From: Schistosoma mansoni
Taxonomy: Eukaryota; Platyhelminthes; Trematoda; Strigeidida; Schistosomatidae
Length of the DNA: 64,000 bases
Direction: 5' to 3'
NCBI RefSeq assembly: GCF_000237925.1
Contig: NC_031497.1
Span: forward strand, 18,777,705 to 18,841,704
Positions 43,651 through 55,056 of this stretch are shown here, one piece after another (position 1 is the stretch's first letter; every line of letters begins with the position of its first letter). The notes beneath the pieces were generated by a model. That model saw only the letters and a list, made by a program, of their open reading frames with translations, ran no database searches and was not told the DNA's origin. Made by a program: the position numbers and the translations under genes.

Positions 43651-44689
43651 ATAAATATATATATATATATGGTATAGGTGTGGTGTGGTTTACTTATATC
43701 CTCATCAGTAGTATATGGAGATGGTCAGACATAGAATGTATTTTGGCAGAAGATCGATAAGGAAAGAACTGAAATGAAGCGCAATTGGTAGGAAAATGCG
43801 TGAACAATGGAATTAGAGAAGATGAACTGATATTTACTGAAGGAACAGTGAAGATTGAGACAATTGATTGTTATTTTGCTAATTAACTGTTCAGTGTATG
43901 ACTATCAGAATTTAGTGAGATAGTCTGTAATTTGCGCTTAAATACATTCGATTGTTCCCACTCGTGTTCTTGTTTACTACAGTATGTAATGTCCATTAAA
44001 TATTTCATTTTAACCGTCTAGAATAGCCCATTATAGCCTACTATAAACATGTTAATTTCGCTCAACTGTCCGACATGACCGCATACAAAACATGAATATA
44101 TAAGAAAATGTTATAGCTTGAAATGAAAAAAAACTCCAACGAAACTTACACTTTAATATGGGTAAAATTCACTTACTGAATGGATACAAAAAAGAAAGAA
44201 ACAAACAGACAACAACCTGGATACAATGCACTTATAGAATATTGAAAATGTTACGGATGACGTCAGCTGATTGATTTTTTTTCTCTTTTTTGAATATAGA
44301 TTTAGTACTATAATACATCTTATGAATGAATGAATTCATAATTATAACTAACAAAAGCATTGATGTTAAGGTTAATAAACAATCATGTGATTATATGCCT
44401 ACAAAATGGAGTCATTTTTTAGGACACATTTCATTAATCACTACACTATAATACACCAACTATCTATGTGAAAAAACAAAAACAATTCAATGAACTGATA
44501 AACTTGATGTCAAACTTTTAAAATTTAAGATCAATATCCAATTTTTATTCAATGAGATATAAATAGAATTTCAATTTTCAGGTGACTTTTAGCAAGGACT
44601 AAAGTTAAAGTACAATTGAAAGATACTAATGTTTTGATCCATATTGTAACTATGAGCATTATATGTTGACAAGTATCAAACTAAAATTT
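43651..44689. other. AT-rich spacer
   Basis: Short (TA)n run at about 43656-43671. No gene recognised. Confidence 0.4.
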
Positions 44690-45115
44690 CATCACTCTAC
44701 ATCAACTTCATTGATTACGAGAAAGCATTTGATAGCGTGGACAGGACAACACTATGGAGGCTTCTTTGACACTACGGCATGCCTGAGAAGATAGTCAATA
44801 TCATACGGAATTCCTATGATGGATTAAACTGTCAAATCGTCCATGGAGGACAACTCACCGACTCATTCGAGGTAAAGACTGGTGTTAGGCAAGGTTGCTT
44901 ACTCTCACCCTTTCTCTTTCTCCTGGCGATCGACTTGATCATGAAGACGCCAACATCTGGAGGGAAGCATGGGATATAGTGGACAGCTAGGATGCAGCTG
45001 GACGATTTAGACTTCGCAGATAATCTGGCTCTTCTAACACACACGCAACAACAAATGCAGGAGAAGACGACCAGTGTAGCAGCAACCTCAACAGCAGTAG
45101 GTCTCAATATATAAT
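44690..45115 (+). pseudogene. TAAG-type RTE, reverse transcriptase palm fragment
   Basis: Frames read YINFIDYEKAFDSVDRTTLW, stop, then MPEKIVNIIRNSYDGLNCQIVHGGQL, VKTGVRQGCLLSPFLF, stop, and ARMQLDDLDFADNLALL. FIDYEKAFDSVDR and GVRQGCLLSPFLF are canonical RTE RT motifs. The catalytic FADD is changed to FADN, so this enzyme is dead beyond its stop codons. It is the central part of the same family as 40160-40738. Confidence 0.85.
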
Positions 45116-45632
45116 CAAAGGGAAAAGCAAGACTCTCCAATACAATACAGCATGCACTGAAATCAATGTCAACTAGCAAAATAACTGTCAACATACATAA
45201 TTTATGTTGAATATAATACTGAAATTTTGATAGGAATTTAATGACTCCAGAAGTTGTCTCTCTCCAAACGGAGTTTATATGATTTGCTTTCTTTCGAAAT
45301 ATGAATGAACGATATTTACTTAGATGTAAGGTGGCTAGAAGGAGTCTACAGGAAACCGTGTTAGGAATTAGGTTTTGTGCCACATGGCACTGACCACCAA
45401 GTGGTACTTGTAGTTCTGAGGAAAGTGATACTTTATGGAAGATCAGAACCTGAGTCACCGAGCTTCACAGACTGAGACGTTTGTACTGAGCTAGTCACGC
45501 AACTATTAGACCAAGCATACCTAGAATTCTGGGGTTTCCCATCGTCTGTCTTCAATCATCTAGCATCACAACATATTGAAAGAAAATTCAAGACACTTAG
45601 ATCAGCTAGCACACTACAACTTGGCCAATAAG

Positions 45633-45733
45633 ATTTGATAAGCATCAAAGAACTTGACAAACGTGATATTGGTGATCCCTCAATTACATATGGCATTTAT
45701 CATGAGTTTGAAAAATTGTATAATCTTATGCCG
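45633..45733 (+). CDS. Candidate internal exon, unrecognised gene (a)
   Basis: After a TAAG acceptor-like site the frame reads LISIKELDKRDIGDPSITYG then IYHEFEKLYNLMP, ending in a consensus GTAAGT donor at a codon boundary. An in-frame TAA lies just upstream, so the exon cannot extend much further left. The composition is protein-like (Asp/Glu/Lys with spaced hydrophobics). I do not recognise the family. It pairs in phase with the next candidate exon 196 bases on. Confidence 0.4.
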
Positions 45734-45929
45734 GTAAGTATAAATCGATTTATTGTTTTTCAACTTAGAAATTCATTTCACAAATGAACTTTTTTCACCC
45801 GGAAACAATAACTGATACCAGTCAGACGAAATGAATACAAAATTTTATAAATGATAATGATACCTCTTAACGATTTATAAATAACCTAGAAAATTTTAAA
45901 TAATAATCAGCGATAATGTCCCATTTCAG

Positions 45930-46022
45930 TTACCAATGCGAACGATTGCATTCAGTGAAATCAGTGCCCTGACTACAACTGTGGATGACTTATTGATCTC
46001 TGGTGGTTTATTGATTATACAG
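45930..46022 (+). CDS. Candidate internal exon, unrecognised gene (b)
   Basis: Exactly 31 codons between TTTCAG and GTGATT: LPMRTIAFSEISALTTTVDD followed by LLISGGLLIIQ. Both ends fall on codon boundaries, matching the phase of the exon ending at 45733. The joined peptide would run from KELDKRDIG to GGLLIIQ. I found no start or stop exon, so this could be the middle of a long gene or a remnant. Confidence 0.4.
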
Positions 46023-47579
46023 GTGATTTTAATCGTACGATGCACATTGTAGTTTTATATTGTTAATGACAGAATTTCATGTTTCTTAAACAAAAAGTGA
46101 TTTAACTATCTTTGTTCAGCTCGAACAGAATAAAACAGAAGTAGTGGAATGTAAGAATATTGTAAATGGTACACACGTCTAATTACCATTCAAAAATACC
46201 TATTCGACTCCTTTCAAAACCAATTTAGTTTACTAAAACTACAGACAGTGACCCATTAGCCCGATAACTAAAAGGTCCAGAGGTGCAATCCTTCTGTTCA
46301 GTACTCTGTGAGTGGTATTATTTCGATTATGTGACACTCAAAATTATTTCTATCTCATTATATCAAAGCATTTAAAATACTTCATATCACACTAAACACA
46401 AGTTTACAGGTTTTTCTGTAGTCCAACCTGGAATTGAGCCCAAAATATCCAAGTTCCTTGAAGCTTTGAATTATAACTAAATGAGCTACTTAGTCCAACG
46501 TCAGTCAATTTACAATATAACACAATAACAATTCGATGTCATTGCTGGTAAGTGTCTCAGCTATTATATGGTTGAATCATAGAGATCATAACTTAATACT
46601 AAAACTTCGGAAAATTCAACGTGCGTTATTCTATAAATACCTCGTTTATATGCATACATGTATATTTATCCTTGGAGGAAGGCTTTTACTCGCAATTTCA
46701 GGATTCTCTATAGTATTTCAGTTGATAAGTACGAGAATTCGAAGATACTAGAACCGGCTAGAAAGACAATTTATGCGTGTCCGTAGCACGACTTATGATT
46801 TCCTTCTTTTCTTCGCATAATATATCATGTTCTGCAAAATAACTTTTGCTCATTGTGTTGAAGATCTTAATGTATGCATGACGATAATTTTTGTCTTCAA
46901 AACTCCCTTAAAATGAATGAGTTTCTAGCGTACATTGAAAGATGGTCTTATCTCAACAGTCTGACGCTATATCCTTCTCGATATCAACTCTTAGTTTTTA
47001 CTTGAGACATGAAAAGTACCTAAACAGCTTACTAGAATCACATGATTTTCGTACCCTTCTATTGTGAAAACGATTTGAAATATCATTTATCTTGGTGTAA
47101 GTTTTGCTTTTGATCCCTCTTGGTTTTCCCATATGTTGTTAATGTCGAAGAGAGTCTTTTGTCTACTTTATGATATTAAGAGAGGCTATATGTTTTCAGC
47201 GTTACTCGATACTTTTTTGTTTTACATAATAACTTTAGGCATACATTGCTCCCAGTTATTCTTTCCCTACCTTATGAAAAAAGATTGTACTGAATTGTAT
47301 AAAGTATTGAAGGTTTCTATTAAAAGAAACAATGAATCTTTTGATATTATTATAAATACAATTGGGAGTAAATATTCAGAATACTCCAAATAATTGACTA
47401 GCGTTATTTTAGCCGATACAAACCATTCAATTCTATTGACATCGTTCTCTTTGTACATATATTTTTTTCTTTTGGCAGAATAAGAAATAATTGTGATAGA
47501 ATTCATTCATACAAAAAGCCTAACTAAAGAAATATTTACACTTGAGAGATGATTAAATTATTTTATTGTTGTAAAAATA
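46023..47579. other. AT-rich stretch, possible intron of the unrecognised gene
   Basis: Open frames at 46536-46751 and 47133-47393 are AT-driven and lack splice partners or domains. A weak tRNA-like fragment (CATTAGCCCGATAACTAAAA) lies near 46257. Confidence 0.3.
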
Positions 47580-47745
47580 TCAGGACTCAGTGGCTAAGTG
47601 GATAACGTGATGGCGTTAGAAGCGAACGGTACTGGGTTCGAGTCCTAGAGTGAACATCAACTCTTAAATGTAGGTAAATCCAGCTGACGAGTCCCAAATA
47701 GGACGAAACACGCGTCCTGGATTCCAGTGCTAGCCACTGTAAAGA
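47580..47745 (+). mobile_element. Family A hammerhead SINE, plus strand
   Basis: Starts CAGGACTCAGTGGCTAAGTG (A box), B box GGGTTCGAGTCC, hammerhead 47679-47726, end GCTAGCCACTGT. The unit lacks the foldback 5' leader. Stem III has an internal A/C mismatch (ACAC/GCGT); the other elements are intact. Confidence 0.85.
47679..47726 (+). ncRNA. Family A hammerhead ribozyme, one stem III mismatch
   Basis: ATCCAG / CTGACGA / GTCC-CAAATA-GGAC / GAAA / CACGCGTC / CTGGATTCC. Core and stems I and II are perfect. Confidence 0.82.
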
Positions 47746-48429
47746 TATTTATTTTCTTAGAAAATATTTTATTCAACTTTGTATATAGATAAATATACAC
47801 TGTGAAATCCATGAAGAGCTATAGTATAATTGTATTGTATCGCATCGCATTTAAGTATAATATATAGTTACTCAATATATATACATTTTCCAATAAATTG
47901 ATTAATATTATCATTTATGATTGAGATAATCTTACACGAAATGGTACAATCAATTTTTATTTTAACCATAAATAATCAATAACTTCCATGTGATAAACAC
48001 CAGGATCTTTATCTTAATACCCCAATGTTGGTATTGTTAACAAGTCCTATAATTCCAATCACTAAGGAAGTAACTATACAATTAAATCTTTAACTTACAA
48101 AAAATTTTTTTCTTTTAATCACATGTACTACTCAAATTAATTCTTCTTTTTTTGTTTAATTTTAAATTAACTTCGAAACCAAAAAAAATGTGATCTTATT
48201 CCGTAATAGAATCATTCGAGAAAAAAGAAACAACCAAAGAAGAAAAGAAAAAAAAGGAAAACAAACTTTATTTACTCTATATTATTTTAAATAAACAATC
48301 ATTCATTCAAATGTGAATGCATTGAAATATTTTCTTTCTTATAATAAAACTTATCTAGATGAGTTTAAATTAGATCATGTTTTATCATATGATTTATTAA
48401 TTTTTATTGTTGATATTGTAATTTAGCTT
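47746..48429. other. AT-rich spacer
   Basis: Poly(A)/poly(T)-rich, with A-runs at 48180-48260. No gene recognised. Confidence 0.4.
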
Positions 48430-48870
48430 AGTTAATATATGTCAAGACAGTCCTACTGTATGGGGCGGAAACCATCATCCACAAGATACAGGTGTTTATT
48501 AACAGTTGTCTATGCAAAATGCTTGTGATTCGTTGGTCAGACACTATCAGCAACAACCTACTGTAGGAGAGAACAAACCAAATGATTCAAGAGGAGGAAG
48601 AAATCAGGAAGAAGCACTGGAAGTGGATAGGACACACATTGAGGAAATCACCCAACTGCGTCACAAGACAAGCCCTCACATGGAATCCTGAAGGCCAAAG
48701 GAGAAGAGGAAGACCAAAGAACACATAACGCCAAGAAACGGAGACAGGCATGAGAAGAATGAACAAAAGATGGATAGAACTAGAAAGGAAGGCCCAGGAC
48801 AGAGTGGGTTGGAGAACGCTGGTCGACAGCCTATGCTCTACAGGGAGTAACAGGCGTAAGTAAGTAAATT
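48430..48870 (+). pseudogene. TAAG-type RTE, RT 3' end
   Basis: Reads with frame changes as VKTVLLYGAETIIHKIQVFI, LCKMLVIRWSDTIS, then (EE)[34 protein letters not shown] and DRVGWRTLV. It ends GGAGTAACAGGCGTAAGTAA. Same family as 40160-40738 but a separate, less diverged insertion. Confidence 0.82.
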
Positions 48871-49156
48871 AGTTAGTGGTTTTTCACTGTCTTTTTAAAG
48901 ATTGACGGTAATATCTAAATGAAAACATTTGACATTGAATATATATCTACATTTAAAAAAGGCCCAATATTTCATTAGGTAATTGAGTTAAATAAGTATA
49001 TGAGTAGATAGGTAGCAACAATAAAAAGAATAACTTTTCTCATTATAAATTTGAGTAAAGTAAAATATTCTCAGTATTAATTGTGTAATAATAAATAAAA
49101 GATCTCTTTAACATATAATCAAATTGTAATTATTCAAAATATAATTTGATAAGTCA

Positions 49157-49518
49157 TGTTGGTTGAACGCTATATCCGGATCCTAAGCTATTTTCGTAAC
49201 CCCCAAGCTAAAACTACACAGCGACTTGAACACGAGAGAAAAGCCATAAAATATTCGTGAAGCACTTTACTCCAAGGGTTCATCTATGTACAGAAAATAT
49301 AGGGGTTTTATAGTATTTTAGAAGTCCTTGGGTTTTCCTGAAAATTCTAGAATACTGCCAAACATAGTAGCAGTGTAGTAATCAACCAATCAGAACCTCT
49401 ACATGTGACTTTTCATTTTCGCGATACTTCTAATCAAATGCTGATTGGATAAAATACTTCTTTATGTTTCCTGAGCTTGCTATGTCTATTGCGAGAAATT
49501 TGCAGGATCGTCCCAACA
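49157..49518 (+). repeat. Possible solo LTR
   Basis: The 362-bp segment starts TGTTGG and ends CCAACA, the inverted TG...CA termini of a long terminal repeat, and contains promoter-like ACCAATCAGAACC and GATTGGATAAAATAC sequences. No 5-bp target duplication is seen and no second copy is present in the window, so the call rests on the termini alone. Confidence 0.4.
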
Positions 49519-49859
49519 TAATTTTTGTTCAAAAGTGTCATTTTTATTTAGTCTTGTTCACTCATATTCGATTGTTAAAGTTTTCTGTTAGGTTAAACAT
49601 GACAACTATTTTTTACATCCATCATTATAAATGATGCTTGAATACTAGTGTATTTCTTGTACATTCGTTTTTCCAAAACCATAGAAATAAAGGAAATTTT
49701 ACCAAGAACAGCAGTAAGTCTGTTTGAATTTTTCAGTATTGAGTATTACAATAATTCGTAAACCTCATATAATAGACAGCATGTGAACAAGTACTGTTCT
49801 TTTTCTAGACCCAAAATGCCGTAGTACGGCTGAGAGTGGGAGAGTTCGCTCTCCATCTC

Positions 49860-50318
49860 AAAATGTTCTCAAATGGCGACGCGTACATAGCCTCTGCCAG
49901 GGATGTCCTACTCACTGCCTTCTCTTGTCGCGGGTGTTGTTACCAAAATTGAGAGGACGGAAAGCAAATGTCCGAAGCTTTAACCGGGTTGGTGGACATG
50001 GAAAGTCCATCTAGGGGAGTTGGAAAACCCTGATTCCAAATCAATGGTGCACATGGGCTCCAGTATCCTGAAGGAACGAATGGCGTATGAACCAACTGTT
50101 GGTCACCGGCTATCATAGGACTGCATCTCCTCACGATGCTCCACTGCCTTGTGGATCAGACCTTTAGGTCAAAGGCTCGGGGTGTGGCCCCCTAAGAAAA
50201 CCACCTGCTTCGGTTTGGGCACCCGGGCAGTATCACAGCCCACACAAAAATCACGTGACTTGTGTGGTGCATGTGTATTCGGTGCCCCTTTGTACCAATA
50301 TTTATGTGTTTAAATAAT
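49860..50318 (+). repeat. (TAA)-tailed interspersed repeat, copy 3
   Basis: A diverged homologue of 14640-15094: shared CTCTGCCAG.GATGTCCTACT, GGAGTTGGAAAACCCTG and ACCAATATTTATGTGTTTAA, with a tail of TAA/CAA units. It confirms that the family has a defined 3' end. Confidence 0.8.
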
Positions 50319-52024
50319 AACAATAATAATAATCAGTAAACCATTGGTTATATTTCAAAGAATTAATTTACAATAAACTTCTATCAGTATAACACGCAAC
50401 ACGTGATTTTTATTAAATATGGATAAAATTAACCTTTTTTATCCTCCTTATTTCATTTGAATGTAATACTGTTTCTCTGATGATTGAATCACAGTAAACT
50501 AGACATATAAACGAGTAAATGTGATTACAGTGGTTATCGTACACTTTAAAGAGTGAATAAAATCTACAGCCATTAGTTTTTTCTTATTACTTCAGTTGTG
50601 TACATCTCACCGTTTCCAGTAACCTGCACCAATTTACCACATTTATAACAACTGCTAATGGGTAAACCAGATGATAGGATGTCATAAAGACGTGGGTTCA
50701 AAAAAATAAAAATTCAATAGCAGCCATTCACTGCTTCCAAGTATCCAAAGGTGGTCTAACACTGATCATTTCATGATTTCAATGAAATTCAACAATCCCC
50801 TCAACCCCAAACTGAGAATTCAATTAGTCAGAAATAAGAGATAGAAAAGAGAAAATCCAACTGATACCCCCCCCCAAAAAAAAACTCGAAAATCAGACGA
50901 TGATAAGAGATAAAATACATTTGTTCTAATGCAATCGATTTCAAGTCTTGTAGCCTTAAGTCACATCAACTATCGATCATCTACATATCAATGATATAAT
51001 GTACTCATGTTATAAAATGCATACAAAATATATATCTTTCAAATTCCACTCTTATCAACATAATAACTTTTTCTAAGATTGATTATATGTACCACATATG
51101 ATCTTTTAATCAATGTTACATTACAGTTACAACAATCAGTTATCACACTTATACCAGACATCAAAAATATGCAGTTTATTACTTTCTTATGTAATGGGCT
51201 ATGACATCATTTAGCTAATTTTCAGTGTATTAAAATGTTAGAAAAAAAAGACAAATCGATTTACTGAACTGTATTGCTTGTCCTCTAAGAATCAAAATCT
51301 CAAATTGTAAATTAGTCAAACATGATGTGATATATAAATCAGGGTGTATTGACATAATCTAAGCTACTTTTTAAAATCAGATATCACAGATCTAGTATTA
51401 TATCATAACTTAGGATGCCTAGGTCTAGGCGAAATCATGAGTGGTATAAACTATCCATATCGAGAAAGAGATAATCATCATCGAAAACATGTGTTGATCA
51501 TCGTACTTTTTCACGGATTGTCAGAAATGTGTACCACTAAACGCTAATTCAGTAGTTAAGCTCCAGCCACAAAAATTAAAGATCCTGGATCCGATCACTG
51601 ACAGGATTGTGAGTGTGTATTTCTGAGAAATCCAATACTAAGACAAAACAGTTGTTTAGTACTCATTTGGTTCCCAATAAAACCTTAACTAATGTGAATC
51701 TTTGAATAAAATCACATACAAATACAAGATCTTTTTCAAAAATGGATCAGAACAAACTGTCACGTTTTAGATTACTGAAATAAAAGCAGAAATTGACACT
51801 ACGATAAAGTAAATATCTCATCATAGTGATTATATGTTACATTATAATTATTAAATTAAATGAATTTTAATTGATAAACATGAACCTTGAGACTATTTGA
51901 CTTAAACACAGGAGATTTCAAGCTGAGAATAAGAAACAATTTATTAGAAGAAATAAGTCATTGTTAAATTACAATTACATGATGATATATTGTGCGCTTG
52001 AAAATCACCTATGTAATATCTTGT
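50319..52024. other. Spacer with two worn family B fragments
   Basis: A family B tail lies at about 50725-50805 (CACTGCTTCCAAGTATCC then GGTGGTCTAACACTG). A worn tRNA-like head plus hammerhead lies at 51542-51695 (AGTAGTTAAGCTCC, GATCCGATCACTG, CTGAGAAATCC..AAAAC). Both are inactive. No gene recognised. Confidence 0.55.
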
Positions 52025-52523
52025 TGTTATATCCCATGGAGATGTATGAATGGTAACTTTGAGAACTATTTATGGACAAATATGATATGTATATTTCCTG
52101 TTGTATAATTGTTAAGTAAGTAAACTATTCGTATTCATGTTCCACTTATCATAAGCTTTATTTTGACCTATACGATTTACCATTCTTGAGTTATCCCCAG
52201 TCTATTAATTACTGTTTCCCCTATTCACAGCCACATTTGGCTATATCCTGTACAAATGTTATTTTCTATTTTATGGTACGATGTGGTTAGTTTGATTGGT
52301 ATATAACCCCAGTACGTTTGAGAATAATGATTCATATTTCAGAGGTTGTTATTGATGTTCTGGACTCAACTGGCTAGGCTGAACAGATAGCAGGAATAAT
52401 AAGTACTCAAGACTGCTCATACAGCTTTTGTATATCATCGCTGTGATTGATAATCCATTTCTCTCTTATTGGCGGGGATCATCACGTTAGCTGGGCATCC
52501 AGACAGGCACAATCGACATAACA
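52025..52523 (+). repeat. Solo LTR, copy 2 (complete)
   Basis: 499 bp from TGTTATATCCCATGG to AATCGACATAACA. Terminal inverted TGTTAT/ATAACA, internal TATATAACCCCAG (promoter-like), homologous in reverse to 34938-35395. Flanking pentamers are CTTGT and CTTAT, a one-mismatch 5-bp target duplication. No gag or pol sequence adjoins, as expected of a solo LTR left by recombination. The family is unassigned. Confidence 0.7.
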
Positions 52524-52777
52524 CTTATAATATTTAACTAATGAATTACATAATCAAAATTCATATCAACGTTTATTCAATTAAATAATACTTTTAGAAA
52601 TCTTTCTAAGTTGTCCAATAATCTGTTGATTATCAACGTTGGAAAAAGAAAAAAAACTTTTGAACCAATTTCTGAAATTATTAATAGGTATACAAATGAG
52701 AAATTTTCCTAGTTTGTAACGTAAACTATCAATATTCCTGAATGTGAAACCTTTAAATCTTTACACAAACATAACTC
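52524..52777. other. AT-rich spacer
   Basis: Nothing recognised. Confidence 0.3.
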
Positions 52778-52788
52778 ATTATTTTACG

Positions 52789-52942
52789 CTAAGATGAATA
52801 GTGGCTAGCAGTGGAATCCAGGAAGCGTGTTTCGTCCTATTTGGGACTCGTCAGCTGGATGTACCAGCATCTCAGAGTTGATAAATAATTGCAGTCCTAA
52901 ACATCAATGGGAAGATTCAAACAAACAATATCAAGTGAATTT
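52789..52942 (-). mobile_element. Internally deleted family A SINE with 11-bp TSD
   Basis: Flanked by ATTATTTTACG (52778-52788, 52943-52953). On the minus strand the 5' foldback arm (CTTGATATTGTTTGTTTGAA) joins directly to the hammerhead and tail. The whole tRNA-like head is missing. Hammerhead 52813-52861 has intact core and stems I and II, but the triplet reads TTC. This copy could not drive its own polymerase III transcription. Confidence 0.85.
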
Positions 52943-52953
52943 ATTATTTTACG

Positions 52954-54211
52954 TCTATTTTCGTAATGTAACTTTAGTAATTTTTTTATTTATTTTAAAC
53001 CCTAATCAACCTATAGAAGACTATCTTAGCATTAGATTGAGATAATATTATAGGTCACAACTTTTCGAAAATAGAACCTCGGAAAATTCATCTTCTCTAA
53101 TCTGAAGTTAAATAATATGGAAGAATTAAATGCTTACTTTTCAAAAAATGTTTTGTACTCTTATAATTGAATAGTGAAACGAAAGAAGAAAATGCTTGGA
53201 AACAGATTATGAAACTAGTTGAAACTTATTTAAATAACTTTATTTATGAGAAGTCACCTCTGTAAAATCCATTTCGAAGGTTTTGTGTGTAAAAACTCCC
53301 TCCATGCATATATTTGCAGGTTTTTCTTATTGGTTTCTTTAGTTTCACATTTTGTTAATCTTTTTGATGCTATTTGAGATTGTAATGTTTCATTTTATGA
53401 TAGTTTTTCTCATTTTTCTTCCGCTTTCACTGAGTTTCTATGTTTCTTCCTGAACTGTATTTATGTTGTTATAGTTGATATTTAATCTTGGCGGCAACCA
53501 TATTGAGTGTTTCCCCTTTGATTATGTTGCTTGAGTTGACTGGGATTGCACATTTTGATTGTGAATTAAAGCACTTTCCCAGAATTGGAAACACTTTGTG
53601 TTAGAAAGCAACAAACTATTATCTTTTGAACGGATTTTGCCTTGATCTATCCAGAAAGGATAGAATAACACATATTTTTGGTGCTTTCGGTAATTTTCTT
53701 ATATTCCTTATCAATTTGTCTATTTATTTTAATTTAGATCGATTATTGAAGGGACAATTATTGGTTGAATAATTGAGCAGTAATATTTGTCTGGGTAATA
53801 ATGTACATTCATCTAGATTAATGTTTATATAATTATATCCGACAAAGTTGGCCATTGACCTTGTTATGATTAACTCAATGAGGAAACCACCATTAGACAT
53901 GTGAGATTATGGTTAAGACTATGATTTACAGTTAAGGATTTATGATTTGAACATAAAGTTCAGAGTTAAAGTTAGAATTTAGGTATGTGTATATTAACTG
54001 TGAAACCTGAATACGGATTAGACTAGGTTTAGTATTATGGTATATATATAAGCTAATTATAAATCCCAAAGTTGACTCTAGACTATGACGTTAAGTAATC
54101 CATAAGAAACTTAAAAAAGGATCATTAATCATTTTAAAACAGTATGTTTTATTTAATTTCTTTAATTCCACATTGTAACTTATTCATTTATATTTATTAC
54201 CTTAACTCCAC
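52954..54211. other. AT-rich stretch, no gene recognised
   Basis: Short frames only; no repeat shared within the window. Confidence 0.4.
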
Positions 54212-54335
54212 CTGTAGCTCTTCTAGAGTTATTGTCGGTCCCAAGGCCGGGTAAAGAAGGAGGGTTGGGTATGGAGTCAGAAACCCTCTCCCGTAGAAAA
54301 ACTAACTCGCTAAAAAAAACTCTAACCAGAAAATA
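54212..54335 (+). repeat. Retroelement-like GC-richer repeat, copy 1
   Basis: Similar to 57095-57245. Shared blocks are GTCGGTCCCAAGGCCGGGTA with GGAGGGTTGGG here, against GATCCCAACCCGGGATAAAG with GGATTGGGG there, followed in both by a GTAGAAAAAC block and CCAGAAAA. It resembles leader sequence of schistosome non-LTR elements, but no coding sequence follows. Confidence 0.5.
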
Positions 54336-54536
54336 AGTATTTATTACGTTCTGATTAACAAAAACAATTTAAAATATCAAAGTCAATATGGAAAATATTT
54401 TAATTTTACTGATAATATTCTTATGACTTCATATTATTCAGAACTCTGTTTATGTTTTGATAAAGTTCTAAAGTTAATCTTAAAGATATCTTAATTAAAT
54501 AATACTTTGTTTCTCTTTTTTCTAAAAACAAAAAAT

Positions 54537-54677
54537 GCACACTGCTGAGGAGTCCCACAATAGGACAGACGAAAAGGCCGTCTAGTGCTTCCAAGTTTTC
54601 CATGATGGTCTGTTATCAATTGACCCATGATCTCAACCAATAAAATGGCTATAATATCCACAAAAACCCCTTTTAAT
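54537..54677 (+). mobile_element. Family B SINE, 5'-truncated at the hammerhead, 11-bp TSD
   Basis: Flanked by AAACAAAAAAT (54526-54536, 54678-54688). The insertion begins GCACACTGCTGAGGAG, at the 5' strand of ribozyme stem I, and ends CCCCTTTTAAT. It contains the hammerhead (with a two-base insertion breaking stem II and its junction with the GAAA box) and the tail. Confidence 0.85.
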
Positions 54678-54869
54678 AAACAAAAAATAGTTGATACTAT
54701 ATTTATTTTCTAAATTTTAATAAAACATAATATGAAAATACCAAATCTCCACAAAACCCCTTCTGATAAAACATATTAAATCAATAAAATAAAAATTCTA
54801 TTTCTTCCTTTTTTTCTCCATAATTATCAAATTTTTATTTTCAAAATTTTATTTTTTGTTTAAATAAAA

Positions 54870-55046
54870 TAATTAGAAGGGAGTTTTGTGGAGATCTTAA
54901 TAATTTTATATAGTTGAGATCATGAGTCAATTGAAGCTAGACCACCATGAAAAACGTGGAATGACGAAACGGCTATCCAGTGCTTCTAGGTTTTCCATGG
55001 TGGTCTAGCATCAATAGACTTATGATTTCAACTATATAAAATTAAA
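54870..55046 (-). mobile_element. Family B foldback insertion, 10-bp TSD
   Basis: Flanked by TTAAATAAAA (54860-54869, 55047-55056). 54870-54960 is minus strand with the complete family B 3' end (CTCCACAAAACTCCCTTCTA on the minus strand) at the left. 54961-55046 is plus strand, starting ATGACGAAACGGCTATCCAG (second half of the hammerhead) and running through the tail. The two arms form a long hairpin. Confidence 0.82.
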
Positions 55047-55056
55047 TTAAATAAAA

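Noticed and set aside
34529-43671. TA microsatellites as CRISPR or satellite arrays
   Set aside because: They are simple dinucleotide runs without spacer structure. CRISPR arrays are not expected in an animal genome.
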